From the NCBI RefSeq assembly GCF_012103215.1, contig NZ_JAAVNE010000013.1, positions 57,154 to 121,153 on the forward strand: 64,000 nucleotides of DNA. Direction: 5' to 3'. Positions 51,342 to 60,776 of the stretch are shown piece by piece. Position 1 is the first letter of the stretch, and each line of letters begins with the position of its first letter. The stretch comes from Falsiroseomonas selenitidurans. GTDB taxonomy: Bacteria; Pseudomonadota; Alphaproteobacteria; Acetobacterales; Acetobacteraceae. The position numbers were made by a program, and so were the translations under genes. Below the pieces are notes generated by a model. That model was not told the origin of the DNA and did not search any database. It worked only from the letters and a program-made list of their open reading frames with translations.

Positions 51342-51908
51342 TCAACCGAACAGATCGACGGCGCCAGGGCGCAGCCGCCGCGGCAGCACGCGGCCGAACC
51401 GCGCCTCCTCCGCCATCACCTGCGCCGCGTGGTGCGGCAGCAGCATCATGAAGGCGCGGCCACTGACCGGGCGGTACAGCACGCGCCGCGCCAGGCCCCC
51501 GCGCAACTGCCGGACCAGCGGCTGCATGCCTTCCGCCTGCAGATAGGCCTCGACATAGCTCGCATTGCGCTCGCCGATGCCGAGGTTGTCCTGCGCCAGG
51601 CGGGCGCCGCCGAACAGCTTCACCTCCAGCCGGCCGCGCTGGCCGCCGCGCAGCAAGATGTCGTTGATCAGCCGCTCCATCGCGAAATTGCCGTAGCGCA
51701 GGCTGGACGCCGCCTTGCCCCAGGCGCCGTCGCGGCTCTCCGGCAGCATGAAGTGGTTCATGCCCCCCACCCCCGCCACCGGGTCGCGGATGCAGGCGGC
51801 GACGCAGGAACCCAGCACGGTGCCGATCACCAGGTCCGGCAGCCCCGAGACATGGTGCTCCCCCGGCCCCACCTTCACCTGCTGCAGGCCGCGCGCCGGG
51901 TCCTGCAT
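51342..51908 (-). CDS. cheD: Chemoreceptor glutamine deamidase CheD
   Basis: 188 residues from the ATG at 51908, which overlaps the cheR stop by one base (TGATG). The catalytic Cys is in LVIGTVLGSCVAACIRDP and the His in GVGGMNHFMLPES; a LEVKLFGGARL motif and GERNASYVEAYLQAEGM complete the family. It deamidates receptor glutamines and, in organisms that have CheC, is linked to CheY-P feedback. No cheC is present here. Confidence 0.95.
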   Translation of the reverse strand: MQDPARGLQQVKVGPGEHHVSGLPDLVIGTVLGSCVAACIRDPVAGVGGMNHFMLPESRDGAWGKAASSLRYGNFAMERLINDILLRGGQRGRLEVKLFGGARLAQDNLGIGERNASYVEAYLQAEGMQPLVRQLRGGLARRVLYRPVSGRAFMMLLPHHAAQVMAEEARFGRVLPRRLRPGAVDLFG

Positions 51909-52747
51909 CACCGGACGAGGCGATGCACGGTGCGGCCCAGATGCTGGAACCGGTCGGAGACCCGATGCAGCGTTTCCGAATGGCCGACATACAGGTGCCC
52001 GCCGGGCACCAGGATGTCGGCAAAGCGGTCGAACAGCCGCGCCTGCGTCGGCTTGTCGAAATAGATCACCACGTTGCGGCAGAACACGGCATCGAAGCGG
52101 CCGCGCATCGGCCAGGCGCCCAGCAGGTTCAGCGGCAGGAAGCGCACCAGCGCCTTCAGCGAAGGCGCCATCTCCACCGTCTCCGCGTCCAGCGCCCGGA
52201 CATGCGCCTGGCGCAGCGCGGGCGGGATGCTGGCGGCGCGTTCCGCGGCGTAGCGCCCGGCGGTCCCCAGCGCCACCATGTCCGTGTCGATGTCGGTTGC
52301 CAGGATGCGGGCATCCCACTGCGCCAAATCCGGCATCGCCTGGCACAGCGTCATCGCGATGCTGTAGGGCTCCTCGCCCGAGGAACAGCCAGCGGACCAG
52401 ATCCGCAGCCGCCGCCCCTGCCGTGGCAGGGCCGGCAGCAGTTGTTGCGCCAGATGCGCGAAGTGATGCGGTTCGCGGAAGAAGCCGGTGAGGTTGGTGG
52501 TGATCGCGTTGATCATCCGCACCTCCTCCTCCGCCCCCTCCGGCCCGTCGAGCACGGCGATGTAGGCGGCGAAGCTGGGCAGCCGCAGCGCGCGCAGCCG
52601 GCGCCGCAGCCGCCCATGCACCAGGTCGCGCTTGCCCTCGCCCAGCGCGATGCCGGAGACGCGGCGCACCCGCGCGGCAAGGTCGGCGAATTCCGCCGCC
52701 GAGAGCTGGATCTCCCCGGGATCGGGCGCCTGCAGGGTGGCGCTCAA
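51908..52747 (-). CDS. cheR: Chemotaxis protein methyltransferase CheR
   Basis: 279 residues if started at a TTG at 52747 that overlaps the upstream mcp stop codon (TTGA); no ATG or GTG is better placed before the conserved N-terminal domain ([20 protein letters not shown]). The S-adenosylmethionine-binding domain has [52 protein letters not shown] and [15 protein letters not shown]. It methylates receptor glutamates, presumably on the two MCPs encoded just upstream. Confidence 0.94.
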   Translation of the reverse strand: MSATLQAPDPGEIQLSAAEFADLAARVRRVSGIALGEGKRDLVHGRLRRRLRALRLPSFAAYIAVLDGPEGAEEEVRMINAITTNLTGFFREPHHFAHLAQQLLPALPRQGRRLRIWSAGCSSGEEPYSIAMTLCQAMPDLAQWDARILATDIDTDMVALGTAGRYAAERAASIPPALRQAHVRALDAETVEMAPSLKALVRFLPLNLLGAWPMRGRFDAVFCRNVVIYFDKPTQARLFDRFADILVPGGHLYVGHSETLHRVSDRFQHLGRTVHRLVR

Positions 52748-55122
52748 AACTCCTCCCAGGCCTGCGCCTCGGCGGGCCTGCGGGCACTGGCCGGCCTGGC
52801 CGTGCGCGGCGCGGCGGCTTCGGCCTGGCGCGGCGGCGAGGGGCGGGTGGCCATCCCCGGCGGCAGGGTGAAGCCCGCCACCATCCGGGACAGCGCCTCC
52901 GTCTGTTCCTCCATGGATTTCGCCGCCGCCGCGGCTTCCTCCACCAGCGCCGCGTTCTGCTGCGTGATCTTGTCCATCTGCGAGACGGCGACGTTCACCT
53001 GCTCGATCCCGCCGCTCTGTTCCTGCGACGCCGCCGAGATCTCCGCCATGATGTCCGTCACCCGCTTCACCGACACCACGATCTCGTCCATCGTCTGCCC
53101 CGCGGAAGCCACCAGCTTCGACCCGCTGTCCACCTTGCCGACGCTGTCGGAGATCAGCGCCTTGATCTCCTTCGCCGCATTGGCGCTGCGCTGCGCCAGG
53201 TTGCGCACCTCCGCCGCCACCACCGCGAAGCCGCGCCCCTGTTCGCCCGCGCGCGCCGCCTCCACCGCCGCGTTCAGCGCCAGGATGTTGGTCTGGAAGG
53301 CGATCTCGTCGATGACGCCGATGATGTCGCTGATCTTGCGGCTGGACTGGCTGATGCCGTCCATCGTCCGCACCACCTCCGTCACCACGGCGCCGCCGCG
53401 CACCGCGATCTCGGAGGCCGAGGCGGCCAGCTTGTTCGCCTGCTGCGCGTTGTCCGCGTTCTGCCGCACCGTGCCGGTGAGTTCCTCCAGGCTCGCCGAG
53501 GTCTCCTCCAGGCTCGAAGCCTGCTCCTCCGTCCGCTGCGAGAGGTCGGTGTTGCCCATGGCGATCTCGCGCGCCGCGGTGCTGATGGTGCCGCAGCTTT
53601 CGGTGATCGTCGCCACCACGCCCGCCATGGTGTCCAGCATGCCGTTCACGCCGGCGCACAACGCGCCGATCTCGCCTTCCTTGCCCTCCATCGGGATGCG
53701 GCGGCTGAGGTCGTTGGCCTGGGCGGCGGTGACGATCGCCTGCGTCTGGCCCACCGCGTCGCGCAGCGCCTGCGCGACGCGCAGCTGCGCCTCCATCGTG
53801 TCCAGCATCGCGTTCACGCCGGCGCAGAGCCGCCCGATCGCGCCGTCCAGCCCGGCCGTCGGGATGCGGCGGGAGAAGTCCTGGCGCTGCGCGGCGGCGA
53901 CGATCTCCTCCGTCTCCGCCACCGCCGCGGCCAGCGCCTGCGCCGCCCGCACCTGCGCCGTCACGTCTGTCGCGTACTTCACCACCTTGAAGGGCTTGCC
54001 GTTCAGGTCGAGGATCGGGTTGTAGCTGGCCTGGATCCAGACCTCCGCGCCATCCTTGCGGATGCGCCGGTACTGGCCGGAATCGTATTCGCCGCGGCCC
54101 AGCTTTTCCCAGAAGGCGCGGTAGGTCGGGCTCAGGCGCTCCGCCTGGTCCACGAACATCGCATGGTGCTGGCCGCGCACCTCCGCCGCCGCATAGCCCA
54201 GAACCTTCAGGAAGTTCGCATTGGCGTGCAGCACCTGGCCGTCCAGCCCGAATTCGATCACCGCCTGCGCCTTGTCGATGGCCGCGAGTTGGCCTTCGAA
54301 ATTCGCCGTCTCCAGCTTCTGCGCGGTGATGTCGGTGGCGTATTTCACCACCTTGAAGGGCTTGCCGGCCGCGTCGAGGATGGGGTTGTAGCTGGCCTGG
54401 ATCCACACCTCGCGCCCGGCCTTGCCGATGCGCTTGTACTGCCCGGCATCGTATTCACCGCGACCAAGCTTCTCCCAGAAGGCACGATAGGCCGGGCCCT
54501 GGCGTTCCGCCGCATCCACGAACATGGCGTGATGCTGCCCGCGCACCTCTTCCTGGCCGTAGCCGAAGGTCGCCAGGAAGTTCGCGTTCGCCTCCAGCAC
54601 CCGGCCATCCAGCCCGAAGGCGATCACCGCCTGCGCCTTGTCGATGGCGGCAAGCTGGCCCTGCGCATTGGCTTCCCTCTGGCGGCGTGCGGTCACATCC
54701 GTGGCCAGGGCCAGGAAGCGCGCCACCTGCCCGGCATCGTCCTGCACCGGAAGGCCCTGCAGTTCCAGCAGGCGTTCCTGCCCGTCCGGCAGATGGTGGC
54801 GCAGCGTCGCCCGGCTGGGCTGGAGGCGGGCCAGCCCGGCGAGGAAGTCGCGATAGGCCTCCGCGCCACGCTCCGCCGGCGCCAGCAGCGCCGCGTGCGG
54901 GCGGCCGCGCAGCCCCTCCACTGTTGTGCCGAGCAGCGCCGCGAAGCCTGGTGTGGCATCCGCCACCAGGCCATCCGGCGTCAGCTCCACCATCGCCAGA
55001 CCCTGTTCCAGGGCCGATAGCCGGGCCCCCAGGTCGCGCAGCGCCGCGCGGCGGTCACGCGTCTGGCGGCGGTCCATGAAGCCAGGCGGCGGCATGGCCT
55101 GGGTGGTGCGGCTGATGAACAT
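52744..55122 (-). CDS. Soluble methyl-accepting chemotaxis protein, PAS-PAS-PAS-HAMP-HAMP type
   Basis: 792 residues from the ATG at 55122 ([13 protein letters not shown]). No membrane segments are visible, so it should form a cytosolic array. Three PAS modules in tandem end in [15 protein letters not shown] and [14 protein letters not shown]. Two HAMP-like units follow (each with a QDFSRRIP or NDLSRRIP element), then the receptor hairpin with tip [20 protein letters not shown]. The extreme C-terminus is AWEEF, matching the CheR/CheB-tethering pentapeptide pattern xWxxF. Its 3' portion, over about 907 bp, is identical to that of the adjacent mcp gene. Confidence 0.95.
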   Translation of the reverse strand: MFISRTTQAMPPPGFMDRRQTRDRRAALRDLGARLSALEQGLAMVELTPDGLVADATPGFAALLGTTVEGLRGRPHAALLAPAERGAEAYRDFLAGLARLQPSRATLRHHLPDGQERLLELQGLPVQDDAGQVARFLALATDVTARRQREANAQGQLAAIDKAQAVIAFGLDGRVLEANANFLATFGYGQEEVRGQHHAMFVDAAERQGPAYRAFWEKLGRGEYDAGQYKRIGKAGREVWIQASYNPILDAAGKPFKVVKYATDITAQKLETANFEGQLAAIDKAQAVIEFGLDGQVLHANANFLKVLGYAAAEVRGQHHAMFVDQAERLSPTYRAFWEKLGRGEYDSGQYRRIRKDGAEVWIQASYNPILDLNGKPFKVVKYATDVTAQVRAAQALAAAVAETEEIVAAAQRQDFSRRIPTAGLDGAIGRLCAGVNAMLDTMEAQLRVAQALRDAVGQTQAIVTAAQANDLSRRIPMEGKEGEIGALCAGVNGMLDTMAGVVATITESCGTISTAAREIAMGNTDLSQRTEEQASSLEETSASLEELTGTVRQNADNAQQANKLAASASEIAVRGGAVVTEVVRTMDGISQSSRKISDIIGVIDEIAFQTNILALNAAVEAARAGEQGRGFAVVAAEVRNLAQRSANAAKEIKALISDSVGKVDSGSKLVASAGQTMDEIVVSVKRVTDIMAEISAASQEQSGGIEQVNVAVSQMDKITQQNAALVEEAAAAAKSMEEQTEALSRMVAGFTLPPGMATRPSPPRQAEAAAPRTARPASARRPAEAQAWEEF
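52851..53757. repeat. Direct repeat within mcp gene 1 (copy 1)
   Basis: By eye, this 907-bp stretch is base-for-base identical to 55330-56236, offset by 2479 bp, including synonymous sites. It covers the HAMP end and signalling domain of the receptor. Divergence begins abruptly at both ends. Confidence 0.85.
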
Positions 55123-55216
55123 ATCGGTCTCCACAGGGCACGGTCGCCGCGGGAACGCGGCACAAGGGGGGTATCGCCGCGCGGGCGCGGCGCTGAAGAA
55201 GGGCCCCGCGCGGGCC

Positions 55217-57418
55217 TCAGAATTCCTTCCAGGCGCCTTCTGGCGGGGCCTGATCGCCTGGGGGCAGCCGGCGCGGCGCGGGCGCGGCTTCGGCACGACG
55301 CGTTGGCGCCGCACGCAGGGGTGGCGCGGCCATCCCCGGCGGCAGGGTGAAGCCCGCCACCATCCGGGACAGCGCCTCCGTCTGTTCCTCCATGGATTTC
55401 GCCGCCGCCGCGGCTTCCTCCACCAGCGCCGCGTTCTGCTGCGTGATCTTGTCCATCTGCGAGACGGCGACGTTCACCTGCTCGATCCCGCCGCTCTGTT
55501 CCTGCGACGCCGCCGAGATCTCCGCCATGATGTCCGTCACCCGCTTCACCGACACCACGATCTCGTCCATCGTCTGCCCCGCGGAAGCCACCAGCTTCGA
55601 CCCGCTGTCCACCTTGCCGACGCTGTCGGAGATCAGCGCCTTGATCTCCTTCGCCGCATTGGCGCTGCGCTGCGCCAGGTTGCGCACCTCCGCCGCCACC
55701 ACCGCGAAGCCGCGCCCCTGTTCGCCCGCGCGCGCCGCCTCCACCGCCGCGTTCAGCGCCAGGATGTTGGTCTGGAAGGCGATCTCGTCGATGACGCCGA
55801 TGATGTCGCTGATCTTGCGGCTGGACTGGCTGATGCCGTCCATCGTCCGCACCACCTCCGTCACCACGGCGCCGCCGCGCACCGCGATCTCGGAGGCCGA
55901 GGCGGCCAGCTTGTTCGCCTGCTGCGCGTTGTCCGCGTTCTGCCGCACCGTGCCGGTGAGTTCCTCCAGGCTCGCCGAGGTCTCCTCCAGGCTCGAAGCC
56001 TGCTCCTCCGTCCGCTGCGAGAGGTCGGTGTTGCCCATGGCGATCTCGCGCGCCGCGGTGCTGATGGTGCCGCAGCTTTCGGTGATCGTCGCCACCACGC
56101 CCGCCATGGTGTCCAGCATGCCGTTCACGCCGGCGCACAACGCGCCGATCTCGCCTTCCTTGCCCTCCATCGGGATGCGGCGGCTGAGGTCGTTGGCCTG
56201 GGCGGCGGTGACGATCGCCTGCGTCTGGCCCACCGCATCGCGCAGCGCCTGGGCAGCGCGCACCTGCGCGGTGATGTCGGTGGCATACTTCACCACCTTG
56301 AAGGCACGGCCATTCTGGTCCAGCACCGGGTTGTAGCTGGCCTGGATCCATACCGCCTGCCCGCTGCGGCCGATGCGCCTGTACTGGCCGGCATCGTATT
56401 CACCGCGGCCCAGCTTCTCCCAGAAGGCGCGGTATTCCGGGCTCTGCCGGTAGGCCGGATCGACGAAGATCGCATGGTGCTGGCCGCGCACCTCCTCCAG
56501 CGTATAGCCCACCACGCCGAGGAAATTCGCGTTGGCATGCAGCACGCGGCCCTCCAGGTCGAATTCGATGACGCCCTGGGACCGGTCGATGGCGGCAAGC
56601 TGGCCCTGCTGCGTGCGCAGCTCCGTCACATCCATCCATTCCAGGATGTTGCCGTCATAGCGGCCCTGCGCATCATGGCTGGCGGTGACGTTCAGCGCGA
56701 ATTTCAGCCGGCCGACGCTGATATCCGTGCTGAACGGCAGCTTGGACGCATCCGCCAGCATGCGGCGCTGGTGCGACGGGTCGCGATGGAAGGTGTCGAT
56801 GCAGGTGCCGACGATGCGGGCCGGATCGAAATGCGGCCACAGCTTGCGGAATTCCTCCACATGCCGCGCCAGCAGCAGCTCCGTCGTGCGGTTCACCTGG
56901 GTGACGACGAAGTCGCGGTCCACCATCATCAGCGCGACGGAAACCCCGTCCAGCGCCTGGCGCGCGCGATGCGCCGACGCGGCTTCCGGCGCCGGCTCCG
57001 CCAGCAGCAGCGCATGCGGCGCGGCGCCGTCCTCCGCCGCCAGCGCCACGGCGGTCAGGCGCAGCGGCATCTCGGTGCCGTCCGCCGCCAGGTGCAGCAG
57101 CAGCGCCGTGGCGGGCTCGCCGCGTGCCAGCTGCGTCTGGAACGCCCGCAGCGCGGCACCGCTGCGCGTCACCTCGGCCAGCAGCGCCGCGTGCGGGCGC
57201 CCGCGCAGGGCCTCCGGCGCCTGGCCCAGCAGGGCCGCGAAGCGCGGGTTGGCGTCCACCACCACGCCGTCCGCGCCCAGTTCCAGCATCGGCACGGCTT
57301 CCTCCAGCGCCGTCAGCCGCGCCTGCATGTCGCGCGTCGCCGCGCGCCGTTCGCGCATGCCGCGCCGGTCGAAGATGCTTGCGGGCTGCTGCGCCCGGCT
57401 CGTCCTGCTGATGAACAT
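55217..57418 (-). CDS. Soluble methyl-accepting chemotaxis protein with an Aer2-like PAS domain
   Basis: 733 residues from the ATG at 57418 ([11 protein letters not shown]), no membrane segments. Domains in order are an N-terminal PAS-like region, a second PAS (about residues 160-267) with [12 protein letters not shown] and [11 protein letters not shown], a third PAS ([19 protein letters not shown] onward), one HAMP-like unit and the receptor hairpin. The second PAS carries H211, H216 and W261 in positions resembling the heme-binding Aer2 PAS, so oxygen sensing is possible. The C-terminus is AWKEF, fitting xWxxF. The gene is separated from the other mcp by 94 bp and shares the 907-bp perfect repeat. 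Confidence 0.95.
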   Translation of the reverse strand: MFISRTSRAQQPASIFDRRGMRERRAATRDMQARLTALEEAVPMLELGADGVVVDANPRFAALLGQAPEALRGRPHAALLAEVTRSGAALRAFQTQLARGEPATALLLHLAADGTEMPLRLTAVALAAEDGAAPHALLLAEPAPEAASAHRARQALDGVSVALMMVDRDFVVTQVNRTTELLLARHVEEFRKLWPHFDPARIVGTCIDTFHRDPSHQRRMLADASKLPFSTDISVGRLKFALNVTASHDAQGRYDGNILEWMDVTELRTQQGQLAAIDRSQGVIEFDLEGRVLHANANFLGVVGYTLEEVRGQHHAIFVDPAYRQSPEYRAFWEKLGRGEYDAGQYRRIGRSGQAVWIQASYNPVLDQNGRAFKVVKYATDITAQVRAAQALRDAVGQTQAIVTAAQANDLSRRIPMEGKEGEIGALCAGVNGMLDTMAGVVATITESCGTISTAAREIAMGNTDLSQRTEEQASSLEETSASLEELTGTVRQNADNAQQANKLAASASEIAVRGGAVVTEVVRTMDGISQSSRKISDIIGVIDEIAFQTNILALNAAVEAARAGEQGRGFAVVAAEVRNLAQRSANAAKEIKALISDSVGKVDSGSKLVASAGQTMDEIVVSVKRVTDIMAEISAASQEQSGGIEQVNVAVSQMDKITQQNAALVEEAAAAAKSMEEQTEALSRMVAGFTLPPGMAAPPLRAAPTRRAEAAPAPRRLPPGDQAPPEGAWKEF
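55330..56236. repeat. Direct repeat within mcp gene 2 (copy 2)
   Basis: Partner of 52851-53757 in the neighbouring mcp gene. Identity by eye is complete over 907 bp, ending at a single G/A difference at 53758/56237 followed by divergence. Such identity between paralogues suggests recent duplication or ongoing gene conversion. Confidence 0.85.
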
Positions 57419-57434
57419 CTGAAACCCCGCGCGA

Positions 57435-57983
57435 TCAGGAATGGAGGGCCAGCACGGCATCGGCCGTCTGCGGCAGCGCCGCATCCGGGAAACTCAGCAG
57501 GTGGTCGAGGGAGACCAGCGCGACCATGCCACGCTCCCGCGGCACCAGTCCGCACAGCAGGCGCTCCGGCGCCGCCGCGCCGATTTCCGGCACCGGCCGC
57601 ACCTCCTCCGGCGCGACGGCGATGATGTCGGACACCGCATCCACCAGCAGCCCGGCCAGCCGCGTGCCGGCCTGGATGATGACCACCACATGCATCCGCG
57701 TGGCCTGCGTCTGCGCCATGCCGAAGCGCGCGCGCAGATCGAGGATCGGCACGATCACGCCGCGCAGGTTGATCACGCCGCGCATCCAGGGCGGGGCGTG
57801 CGGGATGGCGGTGGTGTCCGTCCAGCCCTTGATCTCCCGCACCGCCATGATGTCGATGCCGAATTCCGCGTCGTCCAGCGTGCAGGTGATGAACTGGCCC
57901 GCATTTCCCGCGGCGCCGGGTGCCGCGCCGAAGCCGGCCACCGGGCCGTGGGACGGGGTATGGGTGGTCATCGGCAGGTCCAT
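57435..57983 (-). CDS. cheW: Chemotaxis coupling protein CheW
   Basis: 182 residues from the ATG at 57983, which has GAGGGA six nt upstream; a second ATG at 57971 is possible. The CheW fold is shown by [60 protein letters not shown] and [20 protein letters not shown]. It links the receptors to CheA and lies between cheA and the two mcp genes. Confidence 0.96.
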   Translation of the reverse strand: MDLPMTTHTPSHGPVAGFGAAPGAAGNAGQFITCTLDDAEFGIDIMAVREIKGWTDTTAIPHAPPWMRGVINLRGVIVPILDLRARFGMAQTQATRMHVVVIIQAGTRLAGLLVDAVSDIIAVAPEEVRPVPEIGAAAPERLLCGLVPRERGMVALVSLDHLLSFPDAALPQTADAVLALHS

Positions 57984-57999
57984 GGGTTTCCCTCGCGGC

Positions 58000-60006
58000 C
58001 TATTGCAGGGCGGGTTGCAGCGGCGCCGCGCGATGCGGGGCGGTGGGCATGGGGCGCGTCGTCGCCGCGGGGCCGAGCCCGGCGATGTCAAGGATCAGCG
58101 CCACGCGCCCATCGCCGAGGATGGTGGCGCCGCCGATGCCGTCGATGGGGCCGTAATTGGCCTCCAGGCTCTTCACCACGACCTGCTGCTGGCCGACCAG
58201 ATCATCCACCAGCAGGCCCATCCGCCCGGCATGGTCGGTCTCCACGATCACCACGATGCCGCGCGCCGGGTCGGGCTGCGCGTCGGGCACGGCGAAGTGA
58301 CGGTGCAGCGGCAGCAGCGGCACATAGGCGCCGCGGATCGCCAGCACCTCGCCGCGGCCGACCACGGCGTGGATATCCTCACGCCGCGGCCGCAGGCTTT
58401 CGGCGATGGCCGCGATCGGCACGATGTAGGCCTCCCGCCCCACGGCGACCACGAGGCCGTCCAGCACCGCCAGCGTCAGCGGCAGCGACAGCACGAAGCG
58501 GCTGCCGCTGCCCAGGCGCGAATCCACCGTGATGCGCCCGCCCAGCGCCTGGATGCTGCGGCGGACCACATCCATGCCGACGCCACGGCCGGAGATGTCG
58601 GAGATGGCGGCGGCGGTGGAGAAGCCCGGCTGGAAGATCAGCTCGTCCACCTCGGAATCCGTCAGCTCCGCCTCGGCGGCGACCAGGCCGCGCTCGCGGG
58701 CCCGGGCCAGCACGCGGGCGCGATCAATGCCGCGGCCATCGTCGGTCAGCTCGATCAGGATGCGCCCGCCGCGCTGTTCGGCGGACAGGTGCACGGTGCC
58801 CTGGCGCGGCTTGCCCGCCGCCACCCGCTGTTCCGGCGCCTCGATCCCGTGGTCCAGCGCGTTGCGCAACAGATGCGTCAGCGGATCCGCGAGCTGCTCC
58901 ACCACCGTCTTGTCGATCTCCGTCGCCTCCCCGGTGACGACAAGCCGCACCTCCTTGCCGAGTTGCGCCGACAGGTCGCGCACCAGGCGCGGCATGCGGG
59001 CGAAGACGGATTTCACCGGCTGGGTACGGATGGCCATGACGCCCTCCTGCAATTCCCGCAGGTGCTGCGACAGCGTCTCCAGCCCCGCGATCAGCCCGGG
59101 GCAGAGCGCCGGCGGCAGCGTGCCGCCCAGTTGCAGCAGCATGGCCTGGTTGATCACCAGCTCCCCGACCAGATTCACCAGCCGGTCGATCTTGGCGACA
59201 TCGACCCGCACGGATTGCGGCGCGCCGGTGGTGGGGCCAGCGGCATCGGCGATGGCGGGCGGAGCGATGGTGGCCGAGGCAGCCTCGCTGCCAAGGACGG
59301 GCTCCGCCGCGGGCGCGCCCGGCGTTTCGCCGGCCAGGGGCTCGATGGCCAGCATGCAGTCGTCGGCGACGAACTCGAACACCTCCTCCACCTGCGCGCG
59401 CGGCACGTCCGCCTGCAGCTCGAACACCCAGCCGAGATGGGCGTCCTCCGGCTCCAGCCGCTCAAGCGGCGGCAGGCGGGACAGGTCCGCGGTCACCTGC
59501 ACCGGTCCCAGCCGGCGCAGCGCGCGCACAAGCAGCAGGGGCTCGTTGGCATTGCGGAACAGCGCCGGCCGGGGCGTGAAGCGCAGGCGCCAGCCCGCCG
59601 CGGCGGCGGGCGGGGCGGTTGCGGCCGTCTCCGCGGCCGCGTGCAGCGCCTGCATCAACGCATCCTCGCCGCCCGGGGGCGCGCCGGTGCCGGCCTTCTC
59701 CGCCGCCAGCAGGTCGGCCAGCGCATCGGCGCCGCGCAGCAGCAGCGCGTGGCGGCCGGCATCCATCGCCAGCGCGCCGTCGCGCAGCAGGTCGAGCAGC
59801 GTCTCCATCGCATGCGCCAGGCGCACCAGGCGCTCGAAGCCGAAGGCGCCGCCGCCGCCCTTGATGGAGTGGATGGCGCGGAACAGCGCATGCACCGTCT
59901 CCGCATCCGCCCGGCCTTCCGCCAGCTCGGCCAGCGCGGCATAGGCGCTGTCCAGCAGCTCCGCGCTTTCCTCGAAATAGGTCGCGCGCAGGTGATCGAA
60001 GCTCAT
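58000..60006 (-). CDS. cheA: Chemotaxis histidine kinase CheA
   Basis: 668 residues. The P1 domain has the phosphoacceptor H46 in LFRAIHSIKGGGGAFGFERL. A P2-like middle part (about residues 145-215) precedes the dimerisation helices (VAKIDRLVNLVGELVINQAM). The ATP-binding domain has LTHLLRNALDHGIEAPEQR (N box), a GRGID G1 motif, and SDISGRGVGMDVVRRSIQAL. The P5 CheW-like domain ends the protein (SLPLTLAVLDGLVVAVGREA). It phosphorylates CheY and CheB. It is separated from cheY by one base. Confidence 0.97.
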   Translation of the reverse strand: MSFDHLRATYFEESAELLDSAYAALAELAEGRADAETVHALFRAIHSIKGGGGAFGFERLVRLAHAMETLLDLLRDGALAMDAGRHALLLRGADALADLLAAEKAGTGAPPGGEDALMQALHAAAETAATAPPAAAAGWRLRFTPRPALFRNANEPLLLVRALRRLGPVQVTADLSRLPPLERLEPEDAHLGWVFELQADVPRAQVEEVFEFVADDCMLAIEPLAGETPGAPAAEPVLGSEAASATIAPPAIADAAGPTTGAPQSVRVDVAKIDRLVNLVGELVINQAMLLQLGGTLPPALCPGLIAGLETLSQHLRELQEGVMAIRTQPVKSVFARMPRLVRDLSAQLGKEVRLVVTGEATEIDKTVVEQLADPLTHLLRNALDHGIEAPEQRVAAGKPRQGTVHLSAEQRGGRILIELTDDGRGIDRARVLARARERGLVAAEAELTDSEVDELIFQPGFSTAAAISDISGRGVGMDVVRRSIQALGGRITVDSRLGSGSRFVLSLPLTLAVLDGLVVAVGREAYIVPIAAIAESLRPRREDIHAVVGRGEVLAIRGAYVPLLPLHRHFAVPDAQPDPARGIVVIVETDHAGRMGLLVDDLVGQQQVVVKSLEANYGPIDGIGGATILGDGRVALILDIAGLGPAATTRPMPTAPHRAAPLQPALQ

Positions 60007-60007
60007 C

Positions 60008-60373
60008 TCAGCCGGCCACGCGCTTGACCACGTCGATCAGCTTCTCCGGATCGAAGGGCTTCACCAGCCAGCCCGTGGCGCCGGCGCTGCGACCTTCCGC
60101 CTTCTTCGCCGCTTCCGATTCCGTTGTCAGCATCAGGATCGGTACGGCGCGCATCCGCGCATCGGCGCGCAGCGCGCGGATCAGCGCGACGCCGTCCATG
60201 TTCGGCATGTTGAGGTCGGTGATGACCACATCCACCGGCGCCGCCTGCAGGGCGGCCAGCGCCTTGCGGCCATCCTCCGCCTCGCTCACCTCGAAGCCGG
60301 CCTTGCGCAGGGTGAAGGCCACCATCTCCCGCATCGTGCGGCTGTCATCCACCGTCATCACCCGCTTGGCCAT
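60008..60373 (-). CDS. cheY: Chemotaxis response regulator CheY
   Basis: 121 residues from the ATG at 60373. All receiver-domain residues are present: the acid pair in VMTVDDSRTMREMVAF, the phosphoacceptor Asp in VVITDLNMPNMDGVALI, Thr in ILMLTTESEAAKKAEG and Lys in GWLVKPFDPEKLIDVV. It carries the phosphoryl signal from CheA to the flagellar motor. It lies between cheA and a STAS-domain gene. Confidence 0.96.
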   Translation of the reverse strand: MAKRVMTVDDSRTMREMVAFTLRKAGFEVSEAEDGRKALAALQAAPVDVVITDLNMPNMDGVALIRALRADARMRAVPILMLTTESEAAKKAEGRSAGATGWLVKPFDPEKLIDVVKRVAG

Positions 60374-60377
60374 CGGC

Positions 60378-60686
60378 TCAGCCCTCCACCGGAATTGCGG
60401 CCGACAGGCCCAGCTCGTCGATCGCCTGGCGCAGCGCCTCGGACGGCGCGTGCAGGCGGAAGGCGGTGCCGCGCGCCACGGCGCCGGCATGGGCCGCGGC
60501 CAGCACCTGCAGGCAGGGCGTGGAGATGCGCTCCACGGCGCTGCCATCGATGGCCAGCGTGGCGTCGTCCAGCCGCACCCGCAGCGCCTGGCACAGCGGC
60601 TCTGCCGCGGTGAGGTCGAGCGAAGCGGCCAGGCGCATCGGCGGCACGACGACATCGGTCGCCGGGCCCTGCGGGCTGGGGTTCAT
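60378..60686 (-). CDS. STAS-domain protein in the che operon
   Basis: 102 residues if started at 60686 (MNPSPQGPATDVVVPP); an upstream ATG at 60728 would add 14 residues, and neither start has a good ribosome-binding site. The STAS pattern is MRLAASLDLTAAEPLCQALR, the TLAIDGSAVERISTPCLQVL strand-helix with the Ser-Thr phosphorylation region, and a C-terminal RQAIDELGLSAAIP. STAS proteins occur in many che operons next to cheY and may act as partner-switching or scaffold proteins. The precise role is unknown. Confidence 0.88.
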   Translation of the reverse strand: MNPSPQGPATDVVVPPMRLAASLDLTAAEPLCQALRVRLDDATLAIDGSAVERISTPCLQVLAAAHAGAVARGTAFRLHAPSEALRQAIDELGLSAAIPVEG

Positions 60687-60776
60687 GAAGCTGGGTTCCG
60701 TAGCGGAGGGGGATCGCCTGCCGGCCATCCTGCAGCAGGAACGGTTTGCGCGTGGTTAAGGCGGGGCCGCGCCGCC

